Assembly: GCA_018398815.1 (NCBI GenBank)
Contig: CM031600.1
Location: 48,236,524 to 48,300,523 of the forward strand
From: Conus ventricosus
Lineage: Eukaryota > Mollusca > Gastropoda > Neogastropoda > Conidae
Reading direction: 5' to 3'
DNA: 64,000 bases
The number at the start of each line of letters is the position of its first letter. Position 1 is the first letter of the stretch. This document shows positions 12,574 through 24,412 of this stretch, one piece after another. The notes under the pieces are model-generated. The model did no database searches. It was not told the origin of the DNA and saw nothing but the letters and a program-made list of their open reading frames with translations. A program made the position numbers and the translations under genes.

Positions 12574-12643
12574 CCTTCTCTTCCCCCCCTCTCTTTTTTT
12601 GTGTGTTTTGGTTGTTCCCATATGAGGGATTCTGTGTGTGTTG

Positions 12644-12685
<42 letters not shown>

Positions 12686-12690
12686 GTGGT
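12465..12690. repeat. CT-rich and TG microsatellites
   Basis: CT runs with C and T homopolymers, then TG runs at 12635-12700. The end of copy 1 homology falls inside this tract. Confidence 0.9.
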
Positions 12691-12699
12691 GTGGTGTGT

Positions 12700-13253
12700 G
12701 TGTGTTGATCATGCTGCTAGGGCTCATTTTGTATGTGTATGTATGTAATGTCCGTTAAATTTTACCCTTCGTTATATTTCCGTGGAGCCAGAAATCAACA
12801 AAAAACACCTCCTCTGCAACAAGACTGTGCGCGAAGTGTAGACCAAGGACGGGTACACAAGCCTTCACCTGGGGTTTTCCCCCGCTCCTCACACGTTTTT
12901 CTTCCATGCAAAAATTTAAATTTCGACTTGGTTTCCTTTTAAACCCCAAGTGTGGTGTGTGTATTGTGTGTGGTGTTGGTGTGTGTGTGTGTGTGTGTTG
13001 TGTGTGTGGTGGTGTGGTGGTGGTGTTGGTGTGTGTGGTGTTAAAATTTTTCCCTGTGCGGCAGTCTGATTCCCGTTATCTAAATGAACTTCACCACGTA
13101 TATAAAACTTTTCGTAAAATGCGGACTGTGAGCCTTTGAAAAGAGACTGAAAAAAGCCTCGCAGCAGGAGACCCAGAAAAAACTGCATTTACTGCGAGCG
13201 AGGGAATTTTTGATACCAACTCGACTTTACAAGGGGGCTTTTGACTTTGAAAA
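12700..13253. other. No gene seen; TG-rich patch before gap
   Basis: A TG/GGT-rich patch at 12950-13040, the rest unique-looking. Ends at the scaffold gap. Confidence 0.5.
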
Positions 13254-13353
13254 NNNNNNNNNNNNNNNNNNNNNNNNNNNNNNNNNNNNNNNNNNNNNNN
13301 NNNNNNNNNNNNNNNNNNNNNNNNNNNNNNNNNNNNNNNNNNNNNNNNNNNNN
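13254..13353. other. Assembly gap, exactly 100 N
   Basis: One hundred N, a conventional placeholder for a join of unknown length. The sequence on its right restarts the locus already seen from 8932. Confidence 1.
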
Positions 13354-13379
13354 AGCTAAATTAACTGTCCTTGAAAAAA

Positions 13380-13842
13380 AGGCACTGCCCTTTTCAGCTT
13401 AGCATAGATAGACGTAATAGAAAGGCACACATGAAAATGGATGACGTTACAATCAATGACACTGCCTTTTCAGCTTAGCTTTAGATAGACGTATTAGAAA
13501 GGCACACATGAAAATGGATGCGTTACAATCAATGACACTGCCCTTTTCAGCTTAGCATAGATAGACGTATTAGAAAGGCACACATGAAAATGGATGACGT
13601 TACAATAAATGACACTGCCCTTTTCAGCTTAGCATAGTTTAGACGTATTAGAAAGGCACACATGAAAATGGATGACGTTAAAATCAATGACACTGCCCTT
13701 TTCAGCTTAGCATAGATAGACGTATTAGAAAGGCACACATGAAAATGGATGACGTTACAATCAATGACACTGCCCTTTTCAGCTTAGCATAGATAGACGT
13801 ATTAGAAAGGCACACATGAAAATGGATGACGTTACACATCAA
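13380..13842. repeat. 77-bp tandem repeat, 6 copies (copy 2 locus)
   Basis: Same unit as 8950-9110 but six copies, with small differences such as TAGCTTTAGATAG and a missing A in GATGCGTT. Confidence 0.93.
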
Positions 13843-15026
13843 TACGTTTAGTGGATCCTAAATTATAAATCTTCCATCAATGAGTGTGAATACACAGTGT
13901 TAGTCAGACTAAGCTATGACAGACAGCTTGTACTAACTTTCTTTTTGTCGACAAAATCGTTCCACGCATAAACTTTCAACAACAGAGAATTTTTTTAAAA
14001 GTTTATGTCTGTGAATTTTTGTTGAAAAATGACGGCTCTGTTAACATTTCCATGGCGGTCTCTGGTTTTATTCGGCATTACTAAAAAGATTTTGAACGTG
14101 TTTTCAGTATCATCCCCAAAACCGTTTAGCTTGTGTGTTTCTATTACGCAGAGACGCTTGAACAATATAACTGTGTTGTGTTTTGTTTGAATATTTGAAG
14201 AGAAAAAATAAAAAGGTTTCCATTTACAAAGTGAAAGTTTCCAATCACGTTACCTTCAGCGTGTTCTTGCAGACGTGATGATCGGGTTAGTGTATACTCT
14301 ACCCGCAGTGTCTATTGGCTTGCCACAGGGCGTTGAATTGGCCACCATGCCGTGTGTTCGGGCGTTTTTTGTTGTTGTTTTTTTGTTGTTGTTGTTGTTG
14401 TTGTTTTCTTTTTGACGGATCGCGAGACATGCTCTTTGTGGGCAGGATAAAGGTGGGGAAGACGGTTGTTTTGCGTCCCTGCTGTTCGGGGGACGGAAGG
14501 TGGAGGGGAGTAGAGAGAGGGTGGGGTTGGGGAAGGGTGTTTGGGGGGGGCGGGGACAGGTGGGGGGTGGAGGGGGGAAGGTATCCTTCTTCCGTTTCTT
14601 TAAGAGGCTCGAGCTCTCTTTCCCACATTTGCAGACTTGCCCTTCCCCCCCCCCCCCCCCACACCCACCCACTCCTCCCCTTTTTTTAATTTACGTTGAC
14701 ATAGTGCTTTGCCTGTCATGTTTATGAGTCTGTTGCTTTTTTCATTTTTTTCTGATTTCAGGGTTCCGCTAGACTTTGGTCCTCCTTGCGTTTCTCAGAG
14801 ACTCGAGCAATCTTTCCTACTTTTCTATACTTGTCCCCCACCACCATCCCAGCTCCACCCCTACCCCCACCCCACCCCACCCTTGATTTATTTACGTTAA
14901 CACGCAGGCTGTGAATCTTCATCTCCTTTTTTTTCTAATTTCAGGGTTCCACCAGACTTTGAATCGTCATCCTTTTGTATTCTGTCCCACCAGGTTGTGG
15001 TATGGCCGACGTCTGCCTGCGCATGC

Positions 15027-15247
15027 GTGACTGTAATCCTCTGTAGGTCCATGTGTGACTGTAATCCTCTGTAGGTCAATGTGTGACTGTAATCCTCTGT
15101 AGGTCCATGTGTGACTGTAATCCTTGTAGGTCCATGGGTGACTGTAATCCTCTGTAGGTCCATGTGTGACTGTAATCCTCTGTAGGTCCATGGGTGACTG
15201 TAATCCTCTGTAGGTCCATGTGTGACTGTAATCCTCTGTAGGTCCAT
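15027..15247. repeat. 28-bp minisatellite, about 8 copies
   Basis: Counterpart of 10270-10466, with a different order of GTG and GGG variants and one shortened unit. Confidence 0.95.
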
Positions 15248-15396
15248 CTGTAGCACGAGCACTTGTGGACCATTTCCCTCCCTGGTCCCAGAACTCCCGT
15301 CCGTGTACCTGTGTTCCAGCTCGTTGTTTGGCACTCGGCTGTTTCCCCATTAGTTACTCTTTCGGCATATTGTAGTTTGGTAAAGCTGCTGGGTGC

Positions 15397-15401
<5 letters not shown>

Positions 15402-15468
<67 letters not shown>

Positions 15469-15583
15469 CACACCACACACCACACACACACACACATACA
15501 CACACATCACACAACACACACAACACACACGCACACACACCACACACACACACAACACACACACACACACACAACACAACACA

Positions 15584-15635
<52 letters not shown>
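15402..15635. repeat. (CT)n-(CA)n microsatellite with CAA and CACCA interruptions
   Basis: A CT run to 15458, then CA-rich sequence to 15635. Longer and more interrupted than in copy 1. Confidence 0.95.
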
Positions 15636-15638
<3 letters not shown>

Positions 15639-15963
15639 TCCATCTCCATCTATAGTCTAGGACTGTGCAACAAAGAGTCATCATAAAAATTAACAAAAAT
15701 CTAAATTCAATTGTACAGTAGAGCAGCGAAGATAATGCTGCCGGATTCTTCCTTACTGACCTCAGAAAAGTACGCAAAATTAAACATTTCGCCGCTGTCT
15801 CCAACTAGCCTCCAACAAAGCTACATTTATATACCCAGTACACCCCGACCAGGCCCACATACCTCAGAGATTCACTTACTCGGGCCTCATGTCAGCACCG
15901 CTCTAACAGTTACATTCTATCATATACCGGATCGATATGTACCGATATGTAGGCCTACTATGA

Positions 15964-16275
15964 GGGCCGGAATAGCTCAGTTGGTAGAGCGCCGGACTCG
16001 TAATCTTGGTGATCCTGGGGCTGCGGGTTCGAATCTCCGCTGGGCCGTTTCGGTGCAGGGGGATTTTTTCCCTCGTAGTTAACATTGGTTCTGACTCCAT
16101 TTCCCATACAGTCCTTCGAATGAGACTATAAACCGAGGTTCCGTGTGTGAACGCACGCATAACATCTTGCACACACGTAACATCCCATCACCAACTTTCG
16201 GAAGAGAAGGCCAGTTTGGCCGTTGGTATGGATGACACGTTACACACGGCATGCACCCTGCGTGAGAAATGGAAA
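15964..16275 (+). mobile_element. tRNA-derived SINE, 5' part, interrupted by LINE
   Basis: Head at 15964-16047 identical to that of copy 1, including both Pol III boxes, followed by the same body. It stops at GAGAAATGGAAA (16264-16275), where the minus-strand LINE begins. The SINE resumes at 19549 after a repeat of the same 12 bases. Confidence 0.85.
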
Positions 16276-19200
16276 CTTGACTTGACTTAGTCCTCTAATT
16301 CCCTGGGGAACATAGGGCCGCAACCACACTCTTCCAGCGGACACGGTTTTGGGAGATCTTCTTCAGCTTGGCCCACGTCATTCCGGCGGCCTTCACTTCC
16401 GCGTCGGTACTCCTTCGCCATGTCTGTCTTGGTCTTCCCACTCTTCTTTTGCCCTGAGGGTTCCATTCAAGGGCTTGTCTTGTGATGTTGGATGGAGACT
16501 TTTGAGGGTGTGGCCAATCCATCCCCACTTCCGTTTTCTGATTTCTATTTCTATTGGAACTTGCTGGGTCTTGTTCCACAGTTCTGCGTTGGCAATAACA
16601 TCTGGCCATCTGATGTTCACAATGTTTCGCAGACATCTGTTGTAATGTTTGGAGTTTGTGGGTGTTTGTCTTTGTTGTTCGCCACGTTTCAGAACCATAA
16701 CAGAAGGACAGGTTTCACTTTTGAGTTGAAGTTCTGATCTTGTTATGGAGTGGAGGGCAGAGGAATTACAGATAGGCCGTAGCGTAGTAAAGGTGTGCCT
16801 GGCTTTATTGATGCGACTCTTGATATCCTCATCTGTACCTCCATCTTTGCTGACCACACTGCGAGGTAGACAAACTTGTCAACTTCAATGATGTCTTCCT
16901 GTTGTAGTCGTAGTGGGTCTCGTTGTGGTTGTTGACTCTCATGGCTTCTGTTTTCTTTATTTTGATTTGGAGGCCTGTCTTTCCTGCTTCTTCTGCTACC
17001 CGGCACAGCTTCTCTTGTGCGTCTTGCTGTTTGTGGGACAGAAGGCTGATGTCGTCGGCAAAAGTCCAGGTCTTCCAGTTGCTTGGTGAAAGTCCACAGG
17101 ATTCCTGTCCTCTTGCCGTCTGTAGACTTGCCGCATATCCAGTCAACGACCATCAGGAAAATTGTGGGCGATAGTAGACACCCCTGACGGACGCCGGTTT
17201 GTACAGTGAAGGGCTTCGTTAGCTTCCCATCGTGGACGACCTGGCATGTGGCATCCTCGTAGAGTTGCTGGATGATGGCAACAAACTTGGGTGGGAAGCC
17301 ATAGTGGTGCATGAGTTTCCAGATGGTATCTCTGTCGATGCTGTCAAATGCCTTCTAAAAATCTACAAAATACTGCGTACAAGGGGGTCTGCCACTCCAG
17401 AGACTGCTCGATGATAATTCTCATGGTGGCAATTTGGTCTGTGCATGATCTGTCTTGGCGAAAATCCAGCTTGTTCTTGGCGGAGGGTCTTGTCTAGGGC
17501 GGTCTTTAGTCTCTCTAGCATGATTTTGGTCAGCACCTTCCCCGGGATGGCAGCAACATAATCCCTCTCCAGTTTTTACAGGATGACAGGTCCCCTTTCT
17601 TTGGCAGCTTCCCCAGGTGGCCTCTTTTCCAGTCTTCTGGCACTCGTTCCTGCTCCCAGATCTTGCTTAGGAGTGGATGCAGCATCTCTGTTGACGTCTG
17701 GATGTCTGCTTTCAGTGCTTCAGGTGGAATTCCGTCTGGACCGTTGCTTTTCCTGACTTCAGTGACTTGATGGCTTTGGTAACTTCCGTCTTGGTTGGTG
17801 GGCCTGTGTTGATGTCCAGAAGCTGGGTTGGTGGTGGAATGTCTGGGGGGACAGGTGGTGCAGGTCTATTCAGTGTCTCTTTAAAGTGCTCTGCCCACCT
17901 TGCTCTCTGCTCAGCTTCTCCTGCGATGGTGTTTCCCTCCTTGTCTTTGACCGGGCGACTGGGGTTGCTGGTCTTTCCAGAAAGTGTTCGGGTAATCTCA
18001 TACAGCCTTTTCATGTTTCTCTGTCCTGCCGCTGTTTCTGCCTCTTCTGTGAGCTCATGGATGAATTGTTTCTTGTCTTGTCTAGCACTTTTTTTAAAAC
18101 TTGGCGGTTGACGTCCAGTAGTGTGCCTGTAACTCTTGCTTGTGGTCTTGGTCTTGGTCTTGGGTCTGGTTGATCTGGTCTTTTAGGTGCTTCCGCTCTG
18201 TGATGAGGGTCCATGTTCCAGCTGTCAGCCATTCTTTGTGTTTTCTTCGCTTCTTTCCAAGCACTTGTGTACATGTCGTCTGCCAGGACCTCCTCAGGTC
18301 ACACCAGTGGTCTTCGATTGTTTCTTCAGCAAGTTGGTCAAGTACGCTGAATCTGTTTCTCAGTTCCAGTTTTGAACCCCTCTGTTGTTGCTCTCTCCTT
18401 CAGACTGTGTACATTGTACTTATGTGATAGTCGGCCTGCTTGGTCTTTGTAGGCTTTCAATTTGGTCTTTTAGCACAGCTATCACAAGGTTGTGGTCTGA
18501 TGCTGCGTCTGCTCCTCGTTTCACTCTCACGTCATGTAAACTCTGGCCATTTTCTGCCGATGGTAATGTGGTCGATTTGGTTCTGGGTCTTCCCATCAGG
18601 TGAATTCCACGTCATCTTGTGAATGTTTTTGTGTGGGGGAAACAGTGCCTCCCATGACCATGTCGTTGAAAGCACAGAAATTTCCCCAAACAGTTCTCCA
18701 TTTCATTTTGTATTCCTGTTCCGTGTATGCCATAATCTGCTCTCTGCCTTGTTGTCCGTTCCCACTTTGGCATTGAGATCTCCATGAGGATCTTAAGGTC
18801 TCTCTTCGGCACTCTATCCACGACTGTTTGGAGTTGATTGTAGAATTCCTCCTTTTCCTCTGGGTCTGCTACGTTTGTGGGGGGCGTAGCACTGTAAGAT
18901 GGTGGTTTTCCTGCCCTTTTAAATTGAATCTTGCAGTGAGGATCCTTGGTGACACTGGTTCCCAGGACAGCAGTGCTCGCGTCGCCTCGGGTGTCATCAG
19001 CAGCGCTACTCCGTGCGTGTGTGGCTGGTCTTCTTCTCGTCCAGAGTAGATGATGGTGTCTCCACTTGTCAGCCTTGTTCTTCCTGTTCCTGTCCATCTA
19101 GTCTCGCACAGGCCAAGGATCTTTAGGTTGTACCTGTGCATTCACTATCACTTGTGCTGTTTTTCCAGTCTCGTTAGGGTTCTGATGTTCCAGGTCCCTA

Positions 19201-19548
19201 TCCTGGTCTTGGCTTTGGTCGTCAGAAGAGTTGTCGGGCACTGGCTTCCTGAAGGCATTCACCAGCTCGCGTCATGGGCTCTGCTAGAGAGAACTCTTCC
19301 CAACCATGCTATTCTCGGAAAATGTCATTGCGGTTTCTGTAACAACGTTTGTTTTCTAGGACGGGTTGTTAGCCCAATTCAAACCCCCAACCTGGAGGGC
19401 CAGTTGAGTGCTCTTTGTCTGGTCTCTACCCTTTGACCTGTCTGGCTTGGGTGGCCCTACCAGGAGACGAATCTCCAGCCAGCATAGCTCTCCGGGTCAA
19501 AGAGACACGCAGCTCCCAACCAACGGCAAGGTTGCACTCACTGGGAAG
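16276..19548 (-). mobile_element. RTE-like LINE, near full length, with 12-bp target duplication
   Basis: The element is 3273 bp, in the usual size range of RTE-type LINEs. On the minus strand it has a 5' leader (19548-19205), an endonuclease-RT ORF (about 19203-16296), and a short 3' end made of CAAG repeats. GAGAAATGGAAA flanks both sides (16264-16275 and 19549-19560). The unoccupied site is seen in copy 1 at about 11402-11413, so insertion postdates the split of the two copies. Frames are broken in several places, although the overall layout is complete. Confidence 0.9.
16296..19203 (-). pseudogene. RTE-like ORF2: endonuclease plus reverse transcriptase, frameshifted
   Basis: Role: nicks chromosomal DNA and reverse-transcribes the LINE RNA at the nick. 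Signatures in order on the minus strand are WNIRTL and ILGLCETRWTG (endonuclease, 19190-19080), KRLYEITRTLSG and KDKEGNTI (linker, about 18010-17900), VTKAIKSLKSGKA (start of RT, near 17740), QLYEDATCQV and TGVRQGCLLSP (RT block, 17260-17180), FADDISLLS (catalytic box, about 17070), and GWIGHTLKS with [11 protein letters not shown] (C-terminal region, 16520-16390). This C-terminal signature is typical of RTE/BovB-group elements. Frames change at least six times, with premature stops. The catalytic FADD box survives. Confidence 0.88.
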
Positions 19549-19760
19549 GAGAAATGGAAAGAATGAAGGAAATAAGGAAATTGAATGAACGACATTGACT
19601 GGATGACACGGGAAACGACTGAATGATGCGTCGGCGGGCAGCTCCTCAGCCGGCACTACCCAGGTAGGCAGCCCTGTGTGTAAACGAGAGTGTTTATTAT
19701 ATTATATGTAAGCGCTTAGAGCCCTAATCTTTAGAGAATAAGCGCTATAAAAAAAATTAA

Positions 19761-19797
<37 letters not shown>

Positions 19798-19800
19798 TTG
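19549..19800 (+). mobile_element. tRNA-derived SINE, 3' part with ATT tail
   Basis: Continues the SINE after the LINE: GAATGAAGGAAATAAGG, CATTGACTGGATGACACGGG, then TAAGCGCTTAGAGCCC and an ATT microsatellite at about 19760-19797. Aligns with 11405-11625 of copy 1. Confidence 0.85.
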
Positions 19801-19854
19801 TTCCAAACTAGATTTCATCGTGTGCAGGTACATCTGTTTGGAACTCTCTTTTCC

Positions 19855-20500
19855 CAAAGCTAAGATCGTGCCGTTGCCGGGGAGGGGGGGGGGGGGGGGG
19901 GTGAGACGGGGCATTGTTACAAAGAAATGGAAACTTTTCCTGATGAGGTAGTAAGCCCCGTGCGGGGAAAGGAGGGTTGAGAGGGAAGGGAGGTGGGCCG
20001 ATTAGAATGACGCAGAGCGCGGCATGACGTCATTTTCTCCTGTAATAGTCGAATCCGTGCCGCTCACACCGTTTAGAGAGAGAAAGTGGGGGGGGGGGGG
20101 GGTTTTAGAGGGTGAGAGTGGGCTAGATTTGAAATCTATTCTTTGGTTTGGGGTTTGAGTGGAACCGCAATTTGATGTGTCGAGAGATAGTGTGGATCAG
20201 TGGTTAGTGGGGTTTAAGTCCTCTAGGTTCGATGTGACGAGAGATATGTGTGGATGAGTGGTAGTGGGTGGGTCCTCTAGGGGAGGGACTTGGGAATAAT
20301 TTCTCGATGAGAATTATCTTAAACTTTCACCTACTCCTCTCTCTTACTGGTGGTGGAAGGAGCAACTTTCCGGTCTAGTCATCGAAAGAAATTTTTTATT
20401 TGTTCCGGGACTGGTTAAAATACTTTTAAGTGGCTCTGAGATAATTTTTCTTAGGCCTGTACTCTTAGAAGTACTTGAACCAGTCCCGGAATATCGAATT
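19855..20500 (+). repeat. G-rich dispersed repeat R, copy 2 (best preserved)
   Basis: A first block (19855-20156) has a G run, CATTGTTACAA, GCTCACACCGTT and TTCTTTGGTTTGGGGTTTGA. A short tandem region with two GACGAGAGATA-like units follows (20170-20245), then a second block (to 20485) with TCGATGAGAATTATCTTAA and TGGTGGAAGGAGCAACTTTCC. Partial copies at 44263-44505 and 46222-46548 hold only the second and only the first block. Confidence 0.85.
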
Positions 20501-20607
20501 TTGTTCACTATGGCAACCATCATCATCGTCATCATCCTGGTCAACATCACCACCAACACAATCACAAAGTTCATTAATCACTATTGATCTGGCCATCTTG
20601 TAGATGT

Positions 20608-20619
20608 GTGTGTGTGTGT

Positions 20620-20654
<35 letters not shown>

Positions 20655-20792
20655 TATGTAAGTACTCTATAATCGTGTGTGCTTTTCAAATATTATATCT
20701 CATTTCCATCACTTAGCTTACCGAGGGCAAATTGAAAGAACAGGCTATGCCTAAAGTATTAATCCTTAACTTAATATTTTTACTAAGTTCTC

Positions 20793-20855
<63 letters not shown>
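20608..20855. repeat. (TG)n and (CT)n microsatellites
   Basis: TG run at 20608-20651 and CT run at 20789-20855. The duplicated locus ends here. Confidence 0.95.
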
Positions 20856-20857
<2 letters not shown>

Positions 20858-20969
20858 CATCAGACCACAAAATTCACAACATTAGTTTACCCACTAACTG
20901 CACAAGACAACTACCAGACCTATTCCAGTCAACACTTGAATTACGACTCAGATCACACCCAAACAAAAA

Positions 20970-21486
20970 AACTTCACACGAGTGCAACAATGAGGCAACA
21001 ATGGGTGGCAAACTCCAAGTTGCCTATGTGTTGCTACATTGTTGCTTCAAAAGTTGTCACTACAGCAACTCATTATAAACCAATTAGACCCCATTGGATT
21101 TTTCCCAATAAAAGTTGCCTATGAAGTTGTCACAGCCAAAAGTTGAACGTCGGGAGATATAACTTTTGGTGGGGTTGGCAACTTTTGCATGACAACTTCA
21201 AGTTGCATTTTGTGTGAACAGCTTGGCAACACAAGTATATCCGGTAGGCAACAAAAAAAGGGGCGGAGCGAAGTGCATGCGTGCGACAAAAGCGGCACGT
21301 GCCGCCACGCTTTTCTCGCTTTTTTCCACACGCATGCTACGGAGTTGCCATATAGTTGCCTCTTGCGTTCACATATGACGAAGCAACTTTGGCCAAAATC
21401 TATTTTTGATTTGTTGCACATCGAGTTGGCAACTTTTGGGGTCTATTTGTTGGCAGTAAAGTTGCTTCGTGTGAACCGTGTCTAAG
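20970..21486. mobile_element. MITE-like fold-back element
   Basis: The two ends are imperfect inverted repeats. The left reads TTCACACGAGTGCAACAATG. The right, on the minus strand, reads TTCACACGAAGCAACTTTAC, and both continue to AAGTTGCC-type sequence. The interior is dense in GGCAACTT/AAGTTGCC in both orientations, so the single strand can fold on itself. No coding capacity is visible, which suggests a non-autonomous DNA transposon. I could not identify a clear target duplication. Confidence 0.6.
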
Positions 21487-21509
21487 ATCCACATTTATTA
21501 CCAACCAAC

Positions 21510-23316
21510 AAAATCCTAGTTCAGGGCCGGGCCTACCAAGACTGGGTCAATGAGGAGTTCAGAACACTGCGTGCCATTGTACACACGCTGACCGCGGCGC
21601 CAGAATCAACACACGACCGATCAGTCTCCGCAGCATCCCTGTCGCTACAGTGTGTAGCGAACACGGGCAGAAGCGCTGTGCAGCTCTCACCGCTCAGACA
21701 GACACACCTACACAGCACCCAGTAGAGCTGGAATGTGAGCCGCCCCCTTCAGAAGTAGCAAGATTGTTCTCCACCGTCTCCACGCCCTGCAGTTCTTCCA
21801 ACGCCTGTGTTGTGTTCCCCACGTCCATCGCACACACCACGATCCCCCTTTGTCTACCCCCCCCCCCCCCCCCCCCTATGACCGTTTAGTGATTCGCCCT
21901 AGATCACCATCCATCCTTGGGACAGAAAACGACATCAGCTCCATCCCTTTTCCCTTTCATGACATTACATCAGCAGTAGACATTACAAACATTAGAACCC
22001 CTTTCACTAGCACGACAAACGGTGTAACCCTAGCAGATAACACTGACAATCATCTGAAGACAACACATCAACACCAGAGACTGACACTAGGGAAGACGAC
22101 AACCACCCAGCAACTGACTCAGACAAGTCACTAGAGGCTAATGGCCCACTGAGCAAAACTTGTGTCACAACTGACAACAAATCCACAGTGAGTACGTCAG
22201 CGACACAGACGATTGTGACAGCTCAGTGAAGAGACCGACACCAACACTGACAACAGTCCCACAGATTGTACTGTAGTCATGACGATCGACTGTGTGCCTA
22301 AGAAAGAATTCCTTAGGATCACTCAGTCCCTCCGTGACGAAATCTCTGCCCTCAGATCAACACTACAGGAAACCAGACAGACCTTCAAAATAGAACTCGA
22401 CGCTCTATCTACACAACTAGTCACATGTCTTCATCTGACAATGACAAATCATCCTCTCAGCAAAACCATAACAACCAATAAAAAATCTAGATGTAAATCA
22501 CATTCAAACTCCTCCGCCACCCAACAAAAGCAATCTCTCCATCCTCCCCAGACACAAAACACCACACCTTCTCTCACTGCACACTGCGTACAGGATGCCC
22601 CCCCCCCCCCCCCCCCCCTTCTGCCCTACTAAACACAACTCACAGTGACAAAATACATGACAACCCATCCCCACAATGTGAGAAATCCTCTAACTCACAT
22701 ATCCAACCACTTCCTGTTTGTGAGAAAGACGCCTCTCCCTGGAAAATTATCTCCCCAATGTGTCCCTCCCCACCCTCTTCAAAAGGTTTCCATTGATAGA
22801 CAGACCTCTACAATACTGCTGAGTGACTGCACCCTGAGAGGTATTGATATCCCTAGGGACAGCGCTCAGTTAGAGTGTGCCGACAATCTGACGGTCCCCA
22901 GCCTGACTCAGTGGCTTGCAATGCAGACGCCCACCCACACCGTGATGCAGGCTACCTTCCATGTGGGGGCTGGTGACTGCAGCGAGCTCTTAGCATCACA
23001 GCCAACTGGTGCAATATCAACGCAGCAGTGGCGAGAGCTCATTGTGCAGTGCCACCGAGTCTTCCCCAAAGCCCAACGTCAGGCCTCTGCAATTATCCCG
23101 GCAAGAGGGCGGCAACCCTCTGAACACCATCATTCCGCCCCAGCAACGACCACCTTCAGGAGCCTGTTCAGCAATGGGGTTAAATTCATCAGCCATTGTG
23201 CCACCTTCACCACTCAACGCGGTGCCCCGAGACTGGCGTTGTACTACAACTCAACACAACCCAGCAGGAAGGGAGTGGAACGTGTGACACAAAACCTCTT
23301 CCCCCCTAAACAGTAA
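21510..23316 (+). pseudogene. Retrotransposon ORF1 with SGNH/esterase-like domain, frameshifted
   Basis: One protein appears to run across several frames: an N-terminal segment with GRAYQDWVNEEFRTLRAIVH, a Pro/Thr/Ser-rich middle, a coiled coil at 22300-22420 (ITQSLRDEISALRSTLQET), a C-run-encoded Pro stretch, and a C-terminal domain (22800-23290) with STILLSDCTLRGI, ATFHVGAGDCSE, RVFPKAQ and NSTQPSRKG. The last domain resembles the esterase (SGNH) domains in ORF1 of some LINEs. The usual G-D-S nucleophile region reads S-D-C, and the final D-x-x-H is not seen, so catalysis is doubtful. An ORF2 expected downstream would lie in the gap. Confidence 0.6.
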
Positions 23317-23412
23317 ACAAGTGGGTAACGTTTGCTCCATAAGAAAACCTAACACAGAGTAACTTTTATGAAACTGGCACAGCCTTTAAATTAATAAAGT
23401 CAACAAAAAAAT

Positions 23413-24412
23413 NNNNNNNNNNNNNNNNNNNNNNNNNNNNNNNNNNNNNNNNNNNNNNNNNNNNNNNNNNNNNNNNNNNNNNNNNNNNNNNNNNNNNNNN
23501 NNNNNNNNNNNNNNNNNNNNNNNNNNNNNNNNNNNNNNNNNNNNNNNNNNNNNNNNNNNNNNNNNNNNNNNNNNNNNNNNNNNNNNNNNNNNNNNNNNNN
23601 NNNNNNNNNNNNNNNNNNNNNNNNNNNNNNNNNNNNNNNNNNNNNNNNNNNNNNNNNNNNNNNNNNNNNNNNNNNNNNNNNNNNNNNNNNNNNNNNNNNN
23701 NNNNNNNNNNNNNNNNNNNNNNNNNNNNNNNNNNNNNNNNNNNNNNNNNNNNNNNNNNNNNNNNNNNNNNNNNNNNNNNNNNNNNNNNNNNNNNNNNNNN
23801 NNNNNNNNNNNNNNNNNNNNNNNNNNNNNNNNNNNNNNNNNNNNNNNNNNNNNNNNNNNNNNNNNNNNNNNNNNNNNNNNNNNNNNNNNNNNNNNNNNNN
23901 NNNNNNNNNNNNNNNNNNNNNNNNNNNNNNNNNNNNNNNNNNNNNNNNNNNNNNNNNNNNNNNNNNNNNNNNNNNNNNNNNNNNNNNNNNNNNNNNNNNN
24001 NNNNNNNNNNNNNNNNNNNNNNNNNNNNNNNNNNNNNNNNNNNNNNNNNNNNNNNNNNNNNNNNNNNNNNNNNNNNNNNNNNNNNNNNNNNNNNNNNNNN
24101 NNNNNNNNNNNNNNNNNNNNNNNNNNNNNNNNNNNNNNNNNNNNNNNNNNNNNNNNNNNNNNNNNNNNNNNNNNNNNNNNNNNNNNNNNNNNNNNNNNNN
24201 NNNNNNNNNNNNNNNNNNNNNNNNNNNNNNNNNNNNNNNNNNNNNNNNNNNNNNNNNNNNNNNNNNNNNNNNNNNNNNNNNNNNNNNNNNNNNNNNNNNN
24301 NNNNNNNNNNNNNNNNNNNNNNNNNNNNNNNNNNNNNNNNNNNNNNNNNNNNNNNNNNNNNNNNNNNNNNNNNNNNNNNNNNNNNNNNNNNNNNNNNNNN
24401 NNNNNNNNNNNN
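23413..24412. other. Assembly gap, exactly 1000 N
   Basis: A round-number placeholder. Element A is cut here in its coiled-coil gene, so its left end and the following virion-type genes, if present, are missing. Confidence 1.

Larger units (their letters stand above)
13360..20850 (+). repeat. Segmental duplicate, copy 2 (with LINE insertion)
   Basis: Starts at the gap edge with CTGTCCTTGAAAAAAA, the same point as 8932 in copy 1. It follows copy 1 to the CT array at about 20785-20855, apart from the LINE at 16276-19548 and four extra 77-bp units. Confidence 0.92.
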
